Shown piece by piece: positions 10,401 to 17,792 of a stretch of DNA of 64,000 bases (its first letter is position 1; each line of letters opens with the position of its first letter). Where the stretch lies: IMG/VR virus record IMGVR_UViG_3300020147_000065, positions 124,001-188,000 of that record; one strand, 5' to 3'. Origin of the DNA: a virus. A program made the position numbers and the translations under genes. Below the pieces are notes generated by a model, which saw only the letters and a program-made list of their open reading frames with translations, searched no databases and was not told where the DNA came from.

Positions 10401-12094
10401 ACACTATCCTTTTTCTTAGCAGCAGCAATAATACTGCGATGTTCATCAGTTCCAGCTAATTTTTTAGCCGTATCCAGGTCCACACTTGTACGATACATGG
10501 ATTGCATATATCGGTCTTGTAAAACCTTGATACCTTTGGCTGCGTTTTCACCCGTAGATTCTTTAATGTCGGACCACAGTTCACCAACAGGTTTATCAAA
10601 TAGTTCTCTTTCAGACGTAGCATCACCGATGGCTTTATGTGGAATACCGGAATTACCAAAGTTATAAGCATCATTGTCTCTAACACGACCTAAACGCTCA
10701 ACTTTATGCATACGGTGATTAGGAATAACATGAGAGCCTTCCGGTAGAACGACAGCCTCAGGTCCACGCTCACCAACAATGGTAAGACCACCTGATTTAC
10801 CACCCATAGCACGGTTTTCTACTTCGTAAAGAGGCTTTGAACGATCTCTCTGAATGTCCGGCTGACCAGGAGAACGTAATTCTCTAATTCTGATGGGAGG
10901 ACCACCAGTATCATCCGGTGCTTCGATTTGACCGGAAGCAATAGCACGAAGAATAGGACGGTTATCTTCGCCTGGGAATTGTAGACGCTCTTTTTGACGA
11001 CGCTCAATTTCAGCACGAGCAGCCTGACCGAACAAGTCCTTTGTGTCAAGTTCTTGACGAGAGGTGCCGAAACGCTCTTTCATCTCGTCGTTTTCTTTAC
11101 TGGACTGTCCTTTCAAGTATCTACCAAGCATGTAGGTACCAAGAGTAGCAGCACCAACAAGTGGCATAACACGCTTCATCATGAAGCCGCCAAAGCTACC
11201 CTGGAACTGTCCAGACATCAATGAAGCAGTATACATAGCTGTGCTGAAACGCATGATAGGTCCAGCAGCCGCACCGAACATGAGGGCCGTAAACTGGATT
11301 TCGGGGCCTAAGCCACCGAAAGCCTTAACCATCTTGTTGGCGATAGGGATAACGTCTCGGCCCATCTTGATGGCACCGAAGATAACGTCCTGCATAGCAA
11401 TACCAAAGTCAGCAAGTTCTTTGGTATAGGCTGCCATAACCAGACGCCCCTGGTTGGCCGCAGAAGTAGGATACGACTTTAAGAAGTCACCCTGAGCGTT
11501 CTGCGTCTGGTTCATGATTTCACCGAAGGCTGCAAGAACCTTCTGTTGCTTATTTAATTCAGAACCAACTTCAGCAATACCGTTTTTGTATGCGTAGTTC
11601 TTTAGTGTTGTCTGGTCAAGCGACACACCATAAGAGTACAAAGCACGGGTGTTACCGATCATACCTGACGCGAGGTTGGTCATAACCCTTTCTACAGGTA
11701 AGTCATAGTACGAGGACATGTCAATGCCCAACTGTACCATAGCCTTCGACATTTCCAGAGCTTCTCCGCGAGGAATCTTCAAAGCTGTGGCCAGGTTCAT
11801 GAAGATAGCAGCCTGACGACGAACCTCATATTCGTTCATCGAACTGGCTTTACCAAGACGTTCAGAGAAGTCCTGAATATCTTTGTACATGTTACCGAAT
11901 GTACGACCGGCAAGGTTTTCTGATTCTAATACGGCAGAACCGAACTTTACTCCGAAAGCGGCTGCCGCCATTTCCATCGAGGAGAATGCTTCACCGACAA
12001 ACTGTGCTCCAGTGGCAAAAGCCATACTGTTTGTTTGGGCAGTTGTGCCAAGGCGTCCGTACTGTTGACCAACGGTACGGAGCTGGTTCATCAT
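4481..12094 (-). CDS. Tape measure protein, 2537 residues
   Basis: By far the longest gene. It lies after the tail-tube and chaperone candidates, as tape measure genes do, and would set tail length and be ejected with the DNA. Residues 1-330 are Ala/Gly/Met-rich helix with hydrophobic stretches. The motif GGLTIVGERGPEAV, typical of tape measure C-termini, occurs at about residue 435 and again at about 2439. Near residue 1448 an HSHP-x6-S-x-x-D pattern matches the JAMM/MPN+ metalloprotease signature. Hydrophobic segments lie near 2055-2118 and 2170-2210 and could act in membrane penetration. A group I intron ends at or just before the ATG, so the mature start may be altered by splicing. At about 3 A per residue it predicts an unusually long tail. 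Confidence 0.93.
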   Translation of the reverse strand: MMNQLRTVGQQYGRLGTTAQTNSMAFATGAQFVGEAFSSMEMAAAAFGVKFGSAVLESENLAGRTFGNMYKDIQDFSERLGKASSMNEYEVRRQAAIFMNLATALKIPRGEALEMSKAMVQLGIDMSSYYDLPVERVMTNLASGMIGNTRALYSYGVSLDQTTLKNYAYKNGIAEVGSELNKQQKVLAAFGEIMNQTQNAQGDFLKSYPTSAANQGRLVMAAYTKELADFGIAMQDVIFGAIKMGRDVIPIANKMVKAFGGLGPEIQFTALMFGAAAGPIMRFSTAMYTASLMSGQFQGSFGGFMMKRVMPLVGAATLGTYMLGRYLKGQSSKENDEMKERFGTSRQELDTKDLFGQAARAEIERRQKERLQFPGEDNRPILRAIASGQIEAPDDTGGPPIRIRELRSPGQPDIQRDRSKPLYEVENRAMGGKSGGLTIVGERGPEAVVLPEGSHVIPNHRMHKVERLGRVRDNDAYNFGNSGIPHKAIGDATSERELFDKPVGELWSDIKESTGENAAKGIKVLQDRYMQSMYRTSVDLDTAKKLAGTDEHRSIIAAAKKKDSVAARTNAQTGVIASLKANTEFDNQGHAIMRGLIGGFEGVPSLSAEHLVHEKMQTALIQHPSTVGFRTDLKSFNEEQQRRAVADLTGIPSFLMAELGMDVDPHVFGILDRKTNAQGAFYSYPIQKMLEKVQADPTLTGNDAWNVVKDELQLNAIRAQKTEMEANREITSKALTRSQELRAQAKTFVDENLKAKGMKVDKATKASYIEKTYNHLVSQINTVPRTPSTIAGKWGGIFTEAFSQFEAEGKAPKTDVRNYMLLAEAIAGEGGAGPLTSQLSAELAPIDPRVEGLISGRYNYGESGANPLIFVRELAQQLQQSALASPDNEETIRRLNSFREKAYNQDWVDLSDVGGETLLENLKKQQAANKENLVERRRGGGGVPAVLGERSFEVWADSMLKYTDASGNFMIHQNVNDTYFGHGLPFSAVTGSSLSGFGDSPENYTTTIGREDSAERDTRFRVQRGKTLLDNNGNVLLEVPEERLPPELKRGISDSDRADLLQRVKAHNLFVGGPNRNSTLDSFITFDSFLQQQAETGRSVSHTVDPNTLIAWQSEPRIAEYIAAQRQAGKNTALQDAFYTQMQDQYSSNFLRRSNAWNEVVTRLGEPYRARFGEWSPDIQTGKTTALASSFSQRGLEAFSRMTFGFNAFGGQSRTYATGTHDIASILSGSSVVQAPDTDLLSSLRKERDISEVLNRPLGADKSNQLRHLEAQEAAHNLNELRIERDLLRLRGPDGKTQLDILQERRNELFARINAGENDPEITRQYNAARRAHDQALQRNTQIDQDMERAQVVLAARSAHATGSFTGRYGNRLAFAQAASTATGAVGGDFHSTATADVMASMLGTGNEQAVLWQAGRGVLSSNTGNASSVSIDPLTGWDYNANQTVMHSHPTADRYLSFDDVMETMRKSFGVTLDGTGNPTSFNHRGAGFNILAGTDVGGGKTMLAGFGFSDAIGDLAGIVDPTTGISEQQRLFSFVSEELVGADRSFRVSQAINRNATVGNEWFNTGSGILDPSVVGLEAGGVKAIRYRGNHVVRTRLSNGMEQSFRRLPATGEWMPVDGVDARGNWIDTDPASVGVDAITEAAAAIKANEAAVLGTGKSTKVGRNDVNRFTGRGNAELINDLMDRIVRTETRGGDATNLRNRLNNLIDPDNYEKGKTGASTRLDISEGASANERGEYRMRRLRGLVGNTTAIFGGRSIADFLSMFEGITQDSSGARDVSKSAAYKRFYEDGGYRDHRLAIQDFVAQQGAGVAGLQGGFNTRGVGGFGQRAWDFALGDQQMTANDFLALGLKADGTPRSGVGAFRSRAWAAYGNVGTLQMAAHIYLQQAQAREMEALDAGLNDQQRAKAEREIIERYRNQARLVDGATTAATITMAVPPLKDGGTVSSLLSRSQWGRNFASGRLATEGVGATLLRAGGGTGGKIFNALGPAGQVLGAGLSMKDTLDVEQAGIEHERRMGRVGNYGTDSWYDDRMDSLNLFKGSGFGYGVGSGRAGNKMLGAVAVTALPQIGAALGGLGLGGIAAAAGPASLVAAPVAFGLISAANVTERDSMAWEATMGGVGPDGKPIGRISESMQAIALLQAEKQKQENFASYGRAGTWAKNPFKNGAWKNPLWWAAETAVGAIGNLFSLPGAYFGSYFSRNAYGSAKNIDKSIAGYRKEIAGTVVDEQIAAATGDYKEGVKTRSFGAFAAPEMRTDEARENLIALRDDLKAKVNMTPEEKARKRAEAMDKIRKSRLITNERRGEKIQEFLANAEIEDAYTSKDVDRITGALAMGQVKKSEQMEALQKLNKEQLRWKINTSGMQALKDENFVNMYSAVMGPEALKQLASASSEARLNELADTQLGKFSGARRKDLLARQAQILAEATPKRARGGAAGGLTIVGERGPEAVMLPQGSHVLPNTLMNRLNHADTYDFGRGNYKAGGDAEAMQRLGRIQGASVAAGTPAVKTNYVQDSDYTVNVQVIKRDRFQLNKAT

Positions 12095-12112
12095 CTGGTT
12101 ATCAGGTGTTAT

Positions 12113-13213
12113 CGTGTGGGCTTTTTATCCCTCACTTCTTATAGTTTCCTATAAGTTCAGCATATATTTTCATCCTAATAGGATGTTCGGCACTCGTGGA
12201 GGGATTATATTCTTGAAAGTTTCACCCTCTATGCGTTACACTGATCTGAACTCTTTAATTTTCAGATTTAGCTCGGTATTCCCATGGTTACCTTTAGGGT
12301 TCACCGATTTTGCCGAATTTTCACCAATAAATTACTTTATTGGGGACCATAACCTTAGTGATTTAGCCACTTAACACAAATCTAGTTGCAAGGATGTCGG
12401 TGATTTGCAATCTGTTTACCTCTGTAAAACTTTATTCCATTTTCTTTGTAGTAAAGGAAGTCTTGAGTCGACCTGTGCTACAAAATCTTTTGTTTGCTCT
12501 TTAGTAAATCTCAATCTAAAAATAGAATTGAAAGCACCAAATGAACAAGGATACTGTACCATTGTCCCAATCCAACTGACCACTTTTGATGTTCCCAAGA
12601 AACTCATAGTTTTATTAGTTTCTACGTATCCATCACCATCAAATAATCCACATACGAATGCTATACTACATTCATGATTCAAATTTGTTGGTGGCTCAAG
12701 TATTAAAGACTTAGCAGGGATAATTCCAAAGTTTTCCTTCAGATCTTTAATCCACTGTGCTGCTCCACAAACAGTTAATCTTGTCCAGGGTCGAGGATTT
12801 GTTTTAGAAAATCCTCTATCATTCATGCCCTCATACAATTTCCCGTTAAAACCTACCTGAGACGCAAAAAGTTCCAGATGAACTTTATCTTTGCTATCCA
12901 GTTGGACTGATACTTGTTTATTTCTTGGGGTATCAATTATCCAACCGTCTGCGGCTAAGAACCCTGCCCAATAACTATTCAAAGGTGTTGGGTAAGTAAA
13001 GAAAGAAGAATCATACTCTAATTTCTTGTTCTTTTTACCGATAGCTGATTTAGCACATCTGGAACATTTCCAGTTTTCTTTTACGTATTGACGCTTTGTT
13101 TCTTTCTCAAGATTACAATCAGGACATTTCACGCAGACTAGTTTGTTAGAGCCTGATGAAAGTTCTAAGGGATTGTAACCAAAAGTAGACAAAGTTTTCT
13201 CGAACATTATCAT
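12113..13213 (-). ncRNA. Group I intron (IA-like) carrying a homing endonuclease gene
   Basis: Reading the minus strand, a full group I core is present. P3 pairs 12311-12317 with 12186-12192 (7 bp). P4 pairs 12303-12306 with 12274-12277, and P5 12297-12299 with 12281-12283. P6 pairs 12270-12273 with 12249-12252, and P7 12246-12250 with 12156-12160. A P7.1-type hairpin (GAGGG/CCCUC) lies between P7 and P3'. P8 is 12171-12185. P9 is a 7-bp stem with a GAAA loop at 12138-12155. P1 can form between exon GUUUGCU ending at 13214 and the guide GGUAAAC at 12414-12420, with a U-G pair exactly at the 5' splice site. The endonuclease gene fills the P1 loop. The 3' splice site is after the G at 12113, or possibly 12095. 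Confidence 0.9.
12416..13213 (-). CDS. LAGLIDADG homing endonuclease (intron-encoded)
   Basis: A 265-residue protein with an N-terminal zinc ribbon (CVKCPDC about residues 28-34, then CSRC about 50-53) followed by two intact LAGLIDADG helices, SYWAGFLAADGW (about 80-91) and AFVCGLFDGDG (about 190-200). Both catalytic aspartates are present, so it is probably active. It would cut intron-less tape measure loci and spread the intron. The ATG is the first three bases of the predicted intron, and the stop codon lies inside the intron's guide sequence. An ATG six bases downstream (MFEK) is an alternative start. Confidence 0.93.
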   Translation of the reverse strand: MIMFEKTLSTFGYNPLELSSGSNKLVCVKCPDCNLEKETKRQYVKENWKCSRCAKSAIGKKNKKLEYDSSFFTYPTPLNSYWAGFLAADGWIIDTPRNKQVSVQLDSKDKVHLELFASQVGFNGKLYEGMNDRGFSKTNPRPWTRLTVCGAAQWIKDLKENFGIIPAKSLILEPPTNLNHECSIAFVCGLFDGDGYVETNKTMSFLGTSKVVSWIGTMVQYPCSFGAFNSIFRLRFTKEQTKDFVAQVDSRLPLLQRKWNKVLQR

Positions 13214-13227
13214 AGCAAACCAGACAC

Positions 13228-13740
13228 TTAATAGTTTTTCAGGTTGCTCTTTATCTTATCCAAGTTCTTACAGTATTCTTCTACACCCTTCATTGTAAAA
13301 GTAGTATGTACAGCGTCTTTTGTTGTGTAACCTAAATCTGCGATTGTTGCGTAGATGTTGTATAAACGCTCCAATCGGATTGCCCGTTTTTCGTTAAGTG
13401 GAGAACTGTAGCTTCTATCGAGCACAAGTAATCGGGCACCGACAATTTCTCGTATATTATCTGAAGTAGAAAGACCTTTTTCGTCAATAAGTCTTCGTAC
13501 TTCTTTTTCGTTCAGAAGAATACCTTCATTTCTCATCTCTGACGTTTGTCCAACAAGTAAGCTTCGTAAGATTAAATGAGCCACAATATCATGTGGTTTA
13601 TCAAATATTTTAGCTATCCACACAACGAGATGAACACCTGTGTGCGCGTTCTTACGAGCGTCGGCTTCCGTAAAGCCGACGGCTTTGAAGAGATGAAAAA
13701 ATCTGATAAAGTGTTTTTGAGCCAAGAATTCAAGTAACAT
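13228..13740 (-). CDS. Hypothetical tail-module protein
   Basis: A 170-residue, mostly helical protein between the chaperone candidates and the tape measure. No family was recognised. It carries LAQKHFIRFFHLF at the N-terminus and a long charged helix near residues 95-145 (LNEKEVRRLIDEKG and onward). Its stop lies 15 bp before the 5' splice site of the group I intron, so its 3' end forms part of the intron's upstream exon. Position suggests a tail assembly factor, possibly a chaperone for the tape measure; this is inference. Confidence 0.75.
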   Translation of the reverse strand: MLLEFLAQKHFIRFFHLFKAVGFTEADARKNAHTGVHLVVWIAKIFDKPHDIVAHLILRSLLVGQTSEMRNEGILLNEKEVRRLIDEKGLSTSDNIREIVGARLLVLDRSYSSPLNEKRAIRLERLYNIYATIADLGYTTKDAVHTTFTMKGVEEYCKNLDKIKSNLKNY

Positions 13741-13742
13741 TA

Positions 13743-14435
13743 TTAAGTCCTGTCTACAATCTTTACCTGAGGTGCCAGAGGATCAGATTCTCGTGGGGGA
13801 TCAGGTAACGTAATCCACAGCTTTTCAGGTAATTCTAAAGCTTTCATAATAGGTTTAACTAATATGAGTAGAACCTGTTCTGTGCTTGTCTGCCAGTTCC
13901 TTGCTATACCTTCAATGGTACGCATTGCTTGTACAAGGTCGTAGCAATAATCATACGCTTCGAGGGCGTCTTCTGTTCCGGCTAAAGACTTCACGATGTC
14001 GGTAAAAAATCCACTTTTCCTGGCTTCATCCACAAACGCGAATTCGTATGGACTCATTGCCAATGTAATCAATAGATTATTTAATCGAGCATTACCGTGA
14101 GGATTTAAAGTTTTGATTTGATGAAGCATGGCCACGTTTGATGGACCATAATCTTCTCTTGACCAGAATTGACGTGCTATGTCTTTATTTTGATTGAATT
14201 CCTTGACACCATAACAAAAATAGAGAATGCTGATTTCCTCGGCAATCTCTTCATCTGTCTGGAAAGTGGTCCAGTCCGTCAAATCAAAATGGGTTTCCTG
14301 GATATTATCTATCAATGCCCTCCCCTTTGAGGGGAGGGTCACGATAGTAAATTCGAGACGTGAAGCTTTATGCAAGAATTTGAATTCTAATCGCTCCAAC
14401 GCCTTCTTTACGTGGACAAGTCCTGTGGAAGACAT
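13743..14435 (-). CDS. Tail assembly chaperone candidate (second)
   Basis: A 230-residue protein whose ATG overlaps the stop of the preceding gene (TAATG), with a strong GAGGAGG ribosome site. It shares layout with that neighbour: an N-terminal beta part with FLHKASRLEFTIVTLPS resembling the neighbour's FVHEASGIEFKVQRMPS, then a helical domain. The pair therefore looks paralogous. Genes in this slot just before the tape measure commonly encode tail assembly chaperones. No programmed frameshift joining the two was found. Confidence 0.65.
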   Translation of the reverse strand: MSSTGLVHVKKALERLEFKFLHKASRLEFTIVTLPSKGRALIDNIQETHFDLTDWTTFQTDEEIAEEISILYFCYGVKEFNQNKDIARQFWSREDYGPSNVAMLHQIKTLNPHGNARLNNLLITLAMSPYEFAFVDEARKSGFFTDIVKSLAGTEDALEAYDYCYDLVQAMRTIEGIARNWQTSTEQVLLILVKPIMKALELPEKLWITLPDPPRESDPLAPQVKIVDRT

Positions 14436-15166
14436 TACTCCTCCTCAACGGCTTCTCCGTTAGCAACTTCTTCTGCGATCTTAGCGGCAGGATTTTCTTC
14501 CTCTTCAGGCATTACTATCCAGCTACGCTCCATGCGCAAGCCCCATGTTTCAGCAGCGGCTTCGGCACCAGTAACGGTGAACATCGAGTCAAGGAATTGA
14601 TTAATAACCAGCGCGGCTTTAGGATTGAGACGATACTTCTTAATGAGATCATCTACGGCACCTGCAACCGAAAGGATTTTTAATATAACAATGAGCCAAC
14701 GCCCGGCACCAGCAGTAATCTGTACATCGCTGACAGCTTGCTGGGGTGGTGGGTTAAGTAGCTTAATAGCATTAATCAATTCGATGTTACTGAATCCCCA
14801 ACCGGGCTTCGTTAACATCTTATTGGCTAAGTCTTTATCTAACTTGGGTTCTGATACACCGTTTACAAGATAGATGAGCTGTCTTTTATGCTCTTCTGTA
14901 ACATCGGTGCTTTTACGTTGTCCCGTCATTTCGTCGTATTCAACGACGTTTTCCAAGTTTGTATAGGCCGTGGATGGCATTCTTTGAACTTTAAATTCAA
15001 TACCGGAAGCCTCATGGACAAATGAACGGGTTTCTACTGCGGGGGCACTCAGGGCTTTAAGAATGTTTTCCTGAGTAGGGGCAAGGGCCTGACCCGCCCC
15101 CTCATGCTTTTGGTTAAACAAGAGGGGAGCGGGATCAAGCAAATCGGTCTTAATTTCTTCAGACAT
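14435..15166 (-). CDS. Tail assembly chaperone candidate (first)
   Basis: A 243-residue protein. The middle contains FVHEASGIEFKVQRMPS, similar to the downstream gene product, and a helical part with LIKKYRLNPKAALVINQFL. The C-terminus is very acidic (EEEENPAAKIAEEV to EAVEEE). Position between the tail-tube-like genes and the tape measure supports a tail assembly role. The exact function was not recognised. Confidence 0.65.
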   Translation of the reverse strand: MSEEIKTDLLDPAPLLFNQKHEGAGQALAPTQENILKALSAPAVETRSFVHEASGIEFKVQRMPSTAYTNLENVVEYDEMTGQRKSTDVTEEHKRQLIYLVNGVSEPKLDKDLANKMLTKPGWGFSNIELINAIKLLNPPPQQAVSDVQITAGAGRWLIVILKILSVAGAVDDLIKKYRLNPKAALVINQFLDSMFTVTGAEAAAETWGLRMERSWIVMPEEEENPAAKIAEEVANGEAVEEE

Positions 15167-15195
15167 AAAAAAGGTTTCTCCGAGTGAGTAATTCC

Positions 15196-15774
15196 TTAAA
15201 TGAAGTTGACACCCTCAGCTTCTTCGTATGTAAATACTCCGCCGCTTTCGGTAACAGTTGCTTCCTGACCGCTGTAAGGCGCACCAGGGTTGGCTGTGTT
15301 GGGGTGAGGTGCCGGAGCAAGATTCTCAGCAGCAGTGTAACCAAGCGCACGAATTGTGGCTCGAACAGTTGCTAACTGATCCTTGGACAAGTCAAGAGAG
15401 CTACGCTCAATAACCCACTTACCGAACTTACGAAGGTAATCGGTCTTGAAAAGACCTTGAACAGTGAAGTAGTCAATTACCTTTCCGGCAATCAAGAATT
15501 CAATGTCTTCCTTTGCTTCAGTAATATCGTAGGGTAGATATAACTCAGTTTCAAACTGGGGTGGCTCTTCTCGCATTACCTGGTATTGCTTCATGGTCGA
15601 ACCACCATTGGTGTTTTCGATCACGTCAACGCTACCTGAGTGCGAGCAACGACTCCAGCAGTAAAAGTTCCTGGTATCACCATCAATGCTGATAGTAAGA
15701 TAACTTACATGTTTACCGTGGTGCTTGTCAATACCGCGAACCGGGTAGGATTCATATCCAGTTACAGTTGCCAT
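15196..15774 (-). CDS. Tail tube-like protein B
   Basis: A 192-residue protein paralogous to the upstream gene product: FYCWSRCSHSGSVDVIENT and MKQYQVMREEP match WWTRLTFTTSIDLRENT and IKQYQIIREEP. Two adjacent copies in the position of major tail protein genes suggest tail tube or tube-associated subunits. The last ~40 residues (PAPHPNTANPGAPYSGQ onward) are low-complexity and unlike the paralog, perhaps a surface extension. Family assignment is by position and duplication only. Confidence 0.7.
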   Translation of the reverse strand: MATVTGYESYPVRGIDKHHGKHVSYLTISIDGDTRNFYCWSRCSHSGSVDVIENTNGGSTMKQYQVMREEPPQFETELYLPYDITEAKEDIEFLIAGKVIDYFTVQGLFKTDYLRKFGKWVIERSSLDLSKDQLATVRATIRALGYTAAENLAPAPHPNTANPGAPYSGQEATVTESGGVFTYEEAEGVNFI

Positions 15775-15793
15775 TTAAATGTTCTCCTTTTGA

Positions 15794-16324
15794 TTAGAAC
15801 GAGTTTACTACGCTCTCATCGAAACTTGCACCGTAATCATCGTAGTCATCAGCGCCTTCCTCGGCTTGTTCAATGGCAGTTGTGCCATAACCAAGTCCTC
15901 GGATACGCATACGCAATGAGGTGAAGTCATCACGGTTCACATCGGCGTTTGAGCTTTCAATAATGAGAGCACCGAAACGGCAATCATGATCGGCTCCACT
16001 GACACGCATAACGTTGTCAAGTAATTCGCAATAGAAACGTTCCAGAATTACACCCGGACGGAAGTCATAGATGAAATCTGAAGCATTTACTCCATTACCG
16101 GGAATTGCTGACTCAAGTTCAATTGTGCAGGGTTCCTCACGGATGATTTGATACTGCTTAATTGTCGAGCAAGCGTCTGTATTTTCTCTCAGGTCAATGG
16201 AGGTTGTGAAGGTGAGGCGGGTCCACCAGTACAGGTTGCGGTTTGCAGTGATGCTGCAAATACCCTTACCCCATAACTTATCGAAACCGACTTTACCGCC
16301 AACTTTGTTTGGCTGAACAGGCAT
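15794..16324 (-). CDS. Tail tube-like protein A
   Basis: A 176-residue protein starting MPVQPNKVGGKVGFDK; its ATG is preceded by AAGGAGTG. It is a paralog of the next gene product, with a shared WTRLTFTTSIDLRENT core and an IKQYQIIREEP strand. It ends in an acidic, Tyr-rich tail (DDYDDYGASFDE). Lying after a tail-completion candidate and before the chaperone candidates, it is most likely a tail tube subunit. This was not confirmed by any recognised domain. Confidence 0.7.
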   Translation of the reverse strand: MPVQPNKVGGKVGFDKLWGKGICSITANRNLYWWTRLTFTTSIDLRENTDACSTIKQYQIIREEPCTIELESAIPGNGVNASDFIYDFRPGVILERFYCELLDNVMRVSGADHDCRFGALIIESSNADVNRDDFTSLRMRIRGLGYGTTAIEQAEEGADDYDDYGASFDESVVNSF

Positions 16325-16338
16325 GGTGTTTTCACTCC

Positions 16339-16878
16339 TTAGGATTCTTCATTCAGTACGTAAGTCTCAAATACCAGCCTCATTGGATTTTGATACTCTG
16401 CGCCCTGAAAATTAACGCGTTCGTCTTTTAGTTCTATATTGTGTACCCCTAACTCGGACAGTTCTCTTCGATATTTATCGAGGTTAAAAATCTGTTTTAT
16501 AGAGCTACACACCTTGGAGGCAATCTCACCATTGGTTCCTAAAGCAATCACCTTACGGGACTGATTAGTTATGCTAATCTGGGGCGTCTTTCTGTCTGGT
16601 GGTGCTGGTTTTTGTTCTGTTTCTTCTACTCGAATATCCAGAACAACAATCAACTGATGTTCATTGAACTGACCCATACAGTAAGAGTCTCTGTCGCTAC
16701 CCAACTTATGTATACGAATGAATACGACTCCGGTTGGTTCTTCTTCCCCAAATTTTATTACTTTTAAACCTTTTTGACCAATACCGTCCGCCCAGGGGCG
16801 TCTTTTAAAGGTTTCTTCTAAAAACCATTTAAGGTTTTCAGCGCAATGATCTTCGAAATCAGAACCAAGTTTCCACAT
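16339..16878 (-). CDS. Tail terminator-like protein
   Basis: A 179-residue alpha/beta protein (MWKLGSDFEDHCAENLKWFLEETF) just downstream of the neck gene. The order helix, strand pairs (GVVFIRIHKLG, HQLIVVLDIRV) and C-terminal helix with MRLVFETYV resembles minor tail or tail terminator proteins that cap the tube and join it to the connector. It is separated from the upstream gene by one base and followed by the tail-tube-like pair. Assignment rests on synteny. Confidence 0.6.
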   Translation of the reverse strand: MWKLGSDFEDHCAENLKWFLEETFKRRPWADGIGQKGLKVIKFGEEEPTGVVFIRIHKLGSDRDSYCMGQFNEHQLIVVLDIRVEETEQKPAPPDRKTPQISITNQSRKVIALGTNGEIASKVCSSIKQIFNLDKYRRELSELGVHNIELKDERVNFQGAEYQNPMRLVFETYVLNEES

Positions 16879-16879
16879 A

Positions 16880-17242
16880 TTACATTCCCATTAACATATT
16901 ACGTTGAACTTGCATAGTCTTACGTCTATGTCCAATCAACGATTCCTGGAAAGCAGCAGATGCCCAGTTTTTCTTTTGAAGAAGAACATTAGCATATTCA
17001 GAGACATTGTAGACCATGTCTCCGGTTACCCTTTCCGCTGCTCTTAATTCTCCGGTAGGTGCTCTTGATGTACCAATATATCTGGATTCCTGATAAATCA
17101 TTTCATCCATTTTTTTAAGACGGATTCTCTTTGTTTCCATCGCCATAATGCGAGGTAAAGAAGCCGCGTTTCGGAGTGCATTAGCGCGTTTTTCATATAA
17201 ACGTGCTAACTCTCCCGCATTAGTACTAAGGCTCAAGCGCAT
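16880..17242 (-). CDS. Neck / tail completion protein (HK97 gp10-like position)
   Basis: A protein of 120 residues from MRLSLSTNAGELARLYEKRA. A longer in-frame start exists 60 bases upstream, but that extension is hydrophobic and overlaps the previous gene, so the shorter start is preferred. It is basic and helical at the N-terminus, with RYIGTSRAPTGELRAAERV and a later ANVLLQKKNWASAAFQESLIGHR resembling the fold of gp10-type tail completion proteins. It overlaps the connector gene by 17 bases. Confidence 0.65.
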   Translation of the reverse strand: MRLSLSTNAGELARLYEKRANALRNAASLPRIMAMETKRIRLKKMDEMIYQESRYIGTSRAPTGELRAAERVTGDMVYNVSEYANVLLQKKNWASAAFQESLIGHRRKTMQVQRNMLMGM

Positions 17243-17735
17243 AGTCGTTTTCTCCAAACTTTCGGTCAGGAAGTTTAAGAACAAGAAGACCAAACTTACC
17301 ACCGGTTTCGCTGTCTGGAAGCCGGTCGAGCACCTTTGTTATATTGGCTTGAAGAGTAAGCATTGCTTTTTCTGCTAAAGTACAGAATCGCTCTCCTCTT
17401 TTAACCCATTCTTCTTTAGTAGTATCAATTAAAGAGAAAACACTACACAGTGCTTTATACTTAATTGCTTCCTGCCTCTGGGCTTCCCATCCATCCAGAA
17501 TCTTCTGGAGTGAATGAACAGCCATTGAAGGATAGGCTTTAGCCAATGCAGTAACGGCCAGTGGATAGCTATAGGGTAAACTAATCTGTTGCAGTTGCCC
17601 GTCTACGTAAGCCACAGCGCCGGGTAAAATTGTTTTTTCTATCCAGCGTACCGCGTCCTCTTCTGATGAATGTGAAACGGCATCAACATCTATTTGTGCA
17701 TCTCGCCAGATTAATTCAGCTTGTGTAAGAGGCAT
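17226..17735 (-). CDS. Head-tail connector / adaptor candidate
   Basis: A 169-residue protein from MPLTQAELIWRDAQIDVDA. The start is chosen because GGGGAG lies just upstream and because the longer in-frame start would read through a terminator hairpin. It is rich in helix, with LAVTALAKAYPSMAVHSLQKIL in the middle. The position after the capsid gene and before the neck gene fits a head-completion or adaptor protein. Confidence 0.6.
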   Translation of the reverse strand: MPLTQAELIWRDAQIDVDAVSHSSEEDAVRWIEKTILPGAVAYVDGQLQQISLPYSYPLAVTALAKAYPSMAVHSLQKILDGWEAQRQEAIKYKALCSVFSLIDTTKEEWVKRGERFCTLAEKAMLTLQANITKVLDRLPDSETGGKFGLLVLKLPDRKFGENDYALEP

Positions 17736-17752
17736 GGTACTCCCCAAAAAAT

Positions 17753-17784
17753 AAACCCCGCAGGTTTTTCTACCCACGGGGTTT
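17753..17784 (-). terminator. Intrinsic terminator between head and neck genes
   Basis: On the minus strand AAACCCC pairs with GGGGTTT (inner GTGGGTAG...ACCTGC), followed by ATTTTTT. This is a conventional hairpin plus U-tract. It lies after the small Lys/Ala-rich gene and could limit readthrough from the capsid genes into the tail genes. Confidence 0.85.
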
Positions 17785-17792
17785 CATTGCGT

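Noticed and set aside
13743-15166. Lambda-like frameshift joining the two tail chaperone candidates
   Set aside because: The genes overlap only at TAATG and no slippery heptamer was found near the first stop; the second has its own strong ribosome site.
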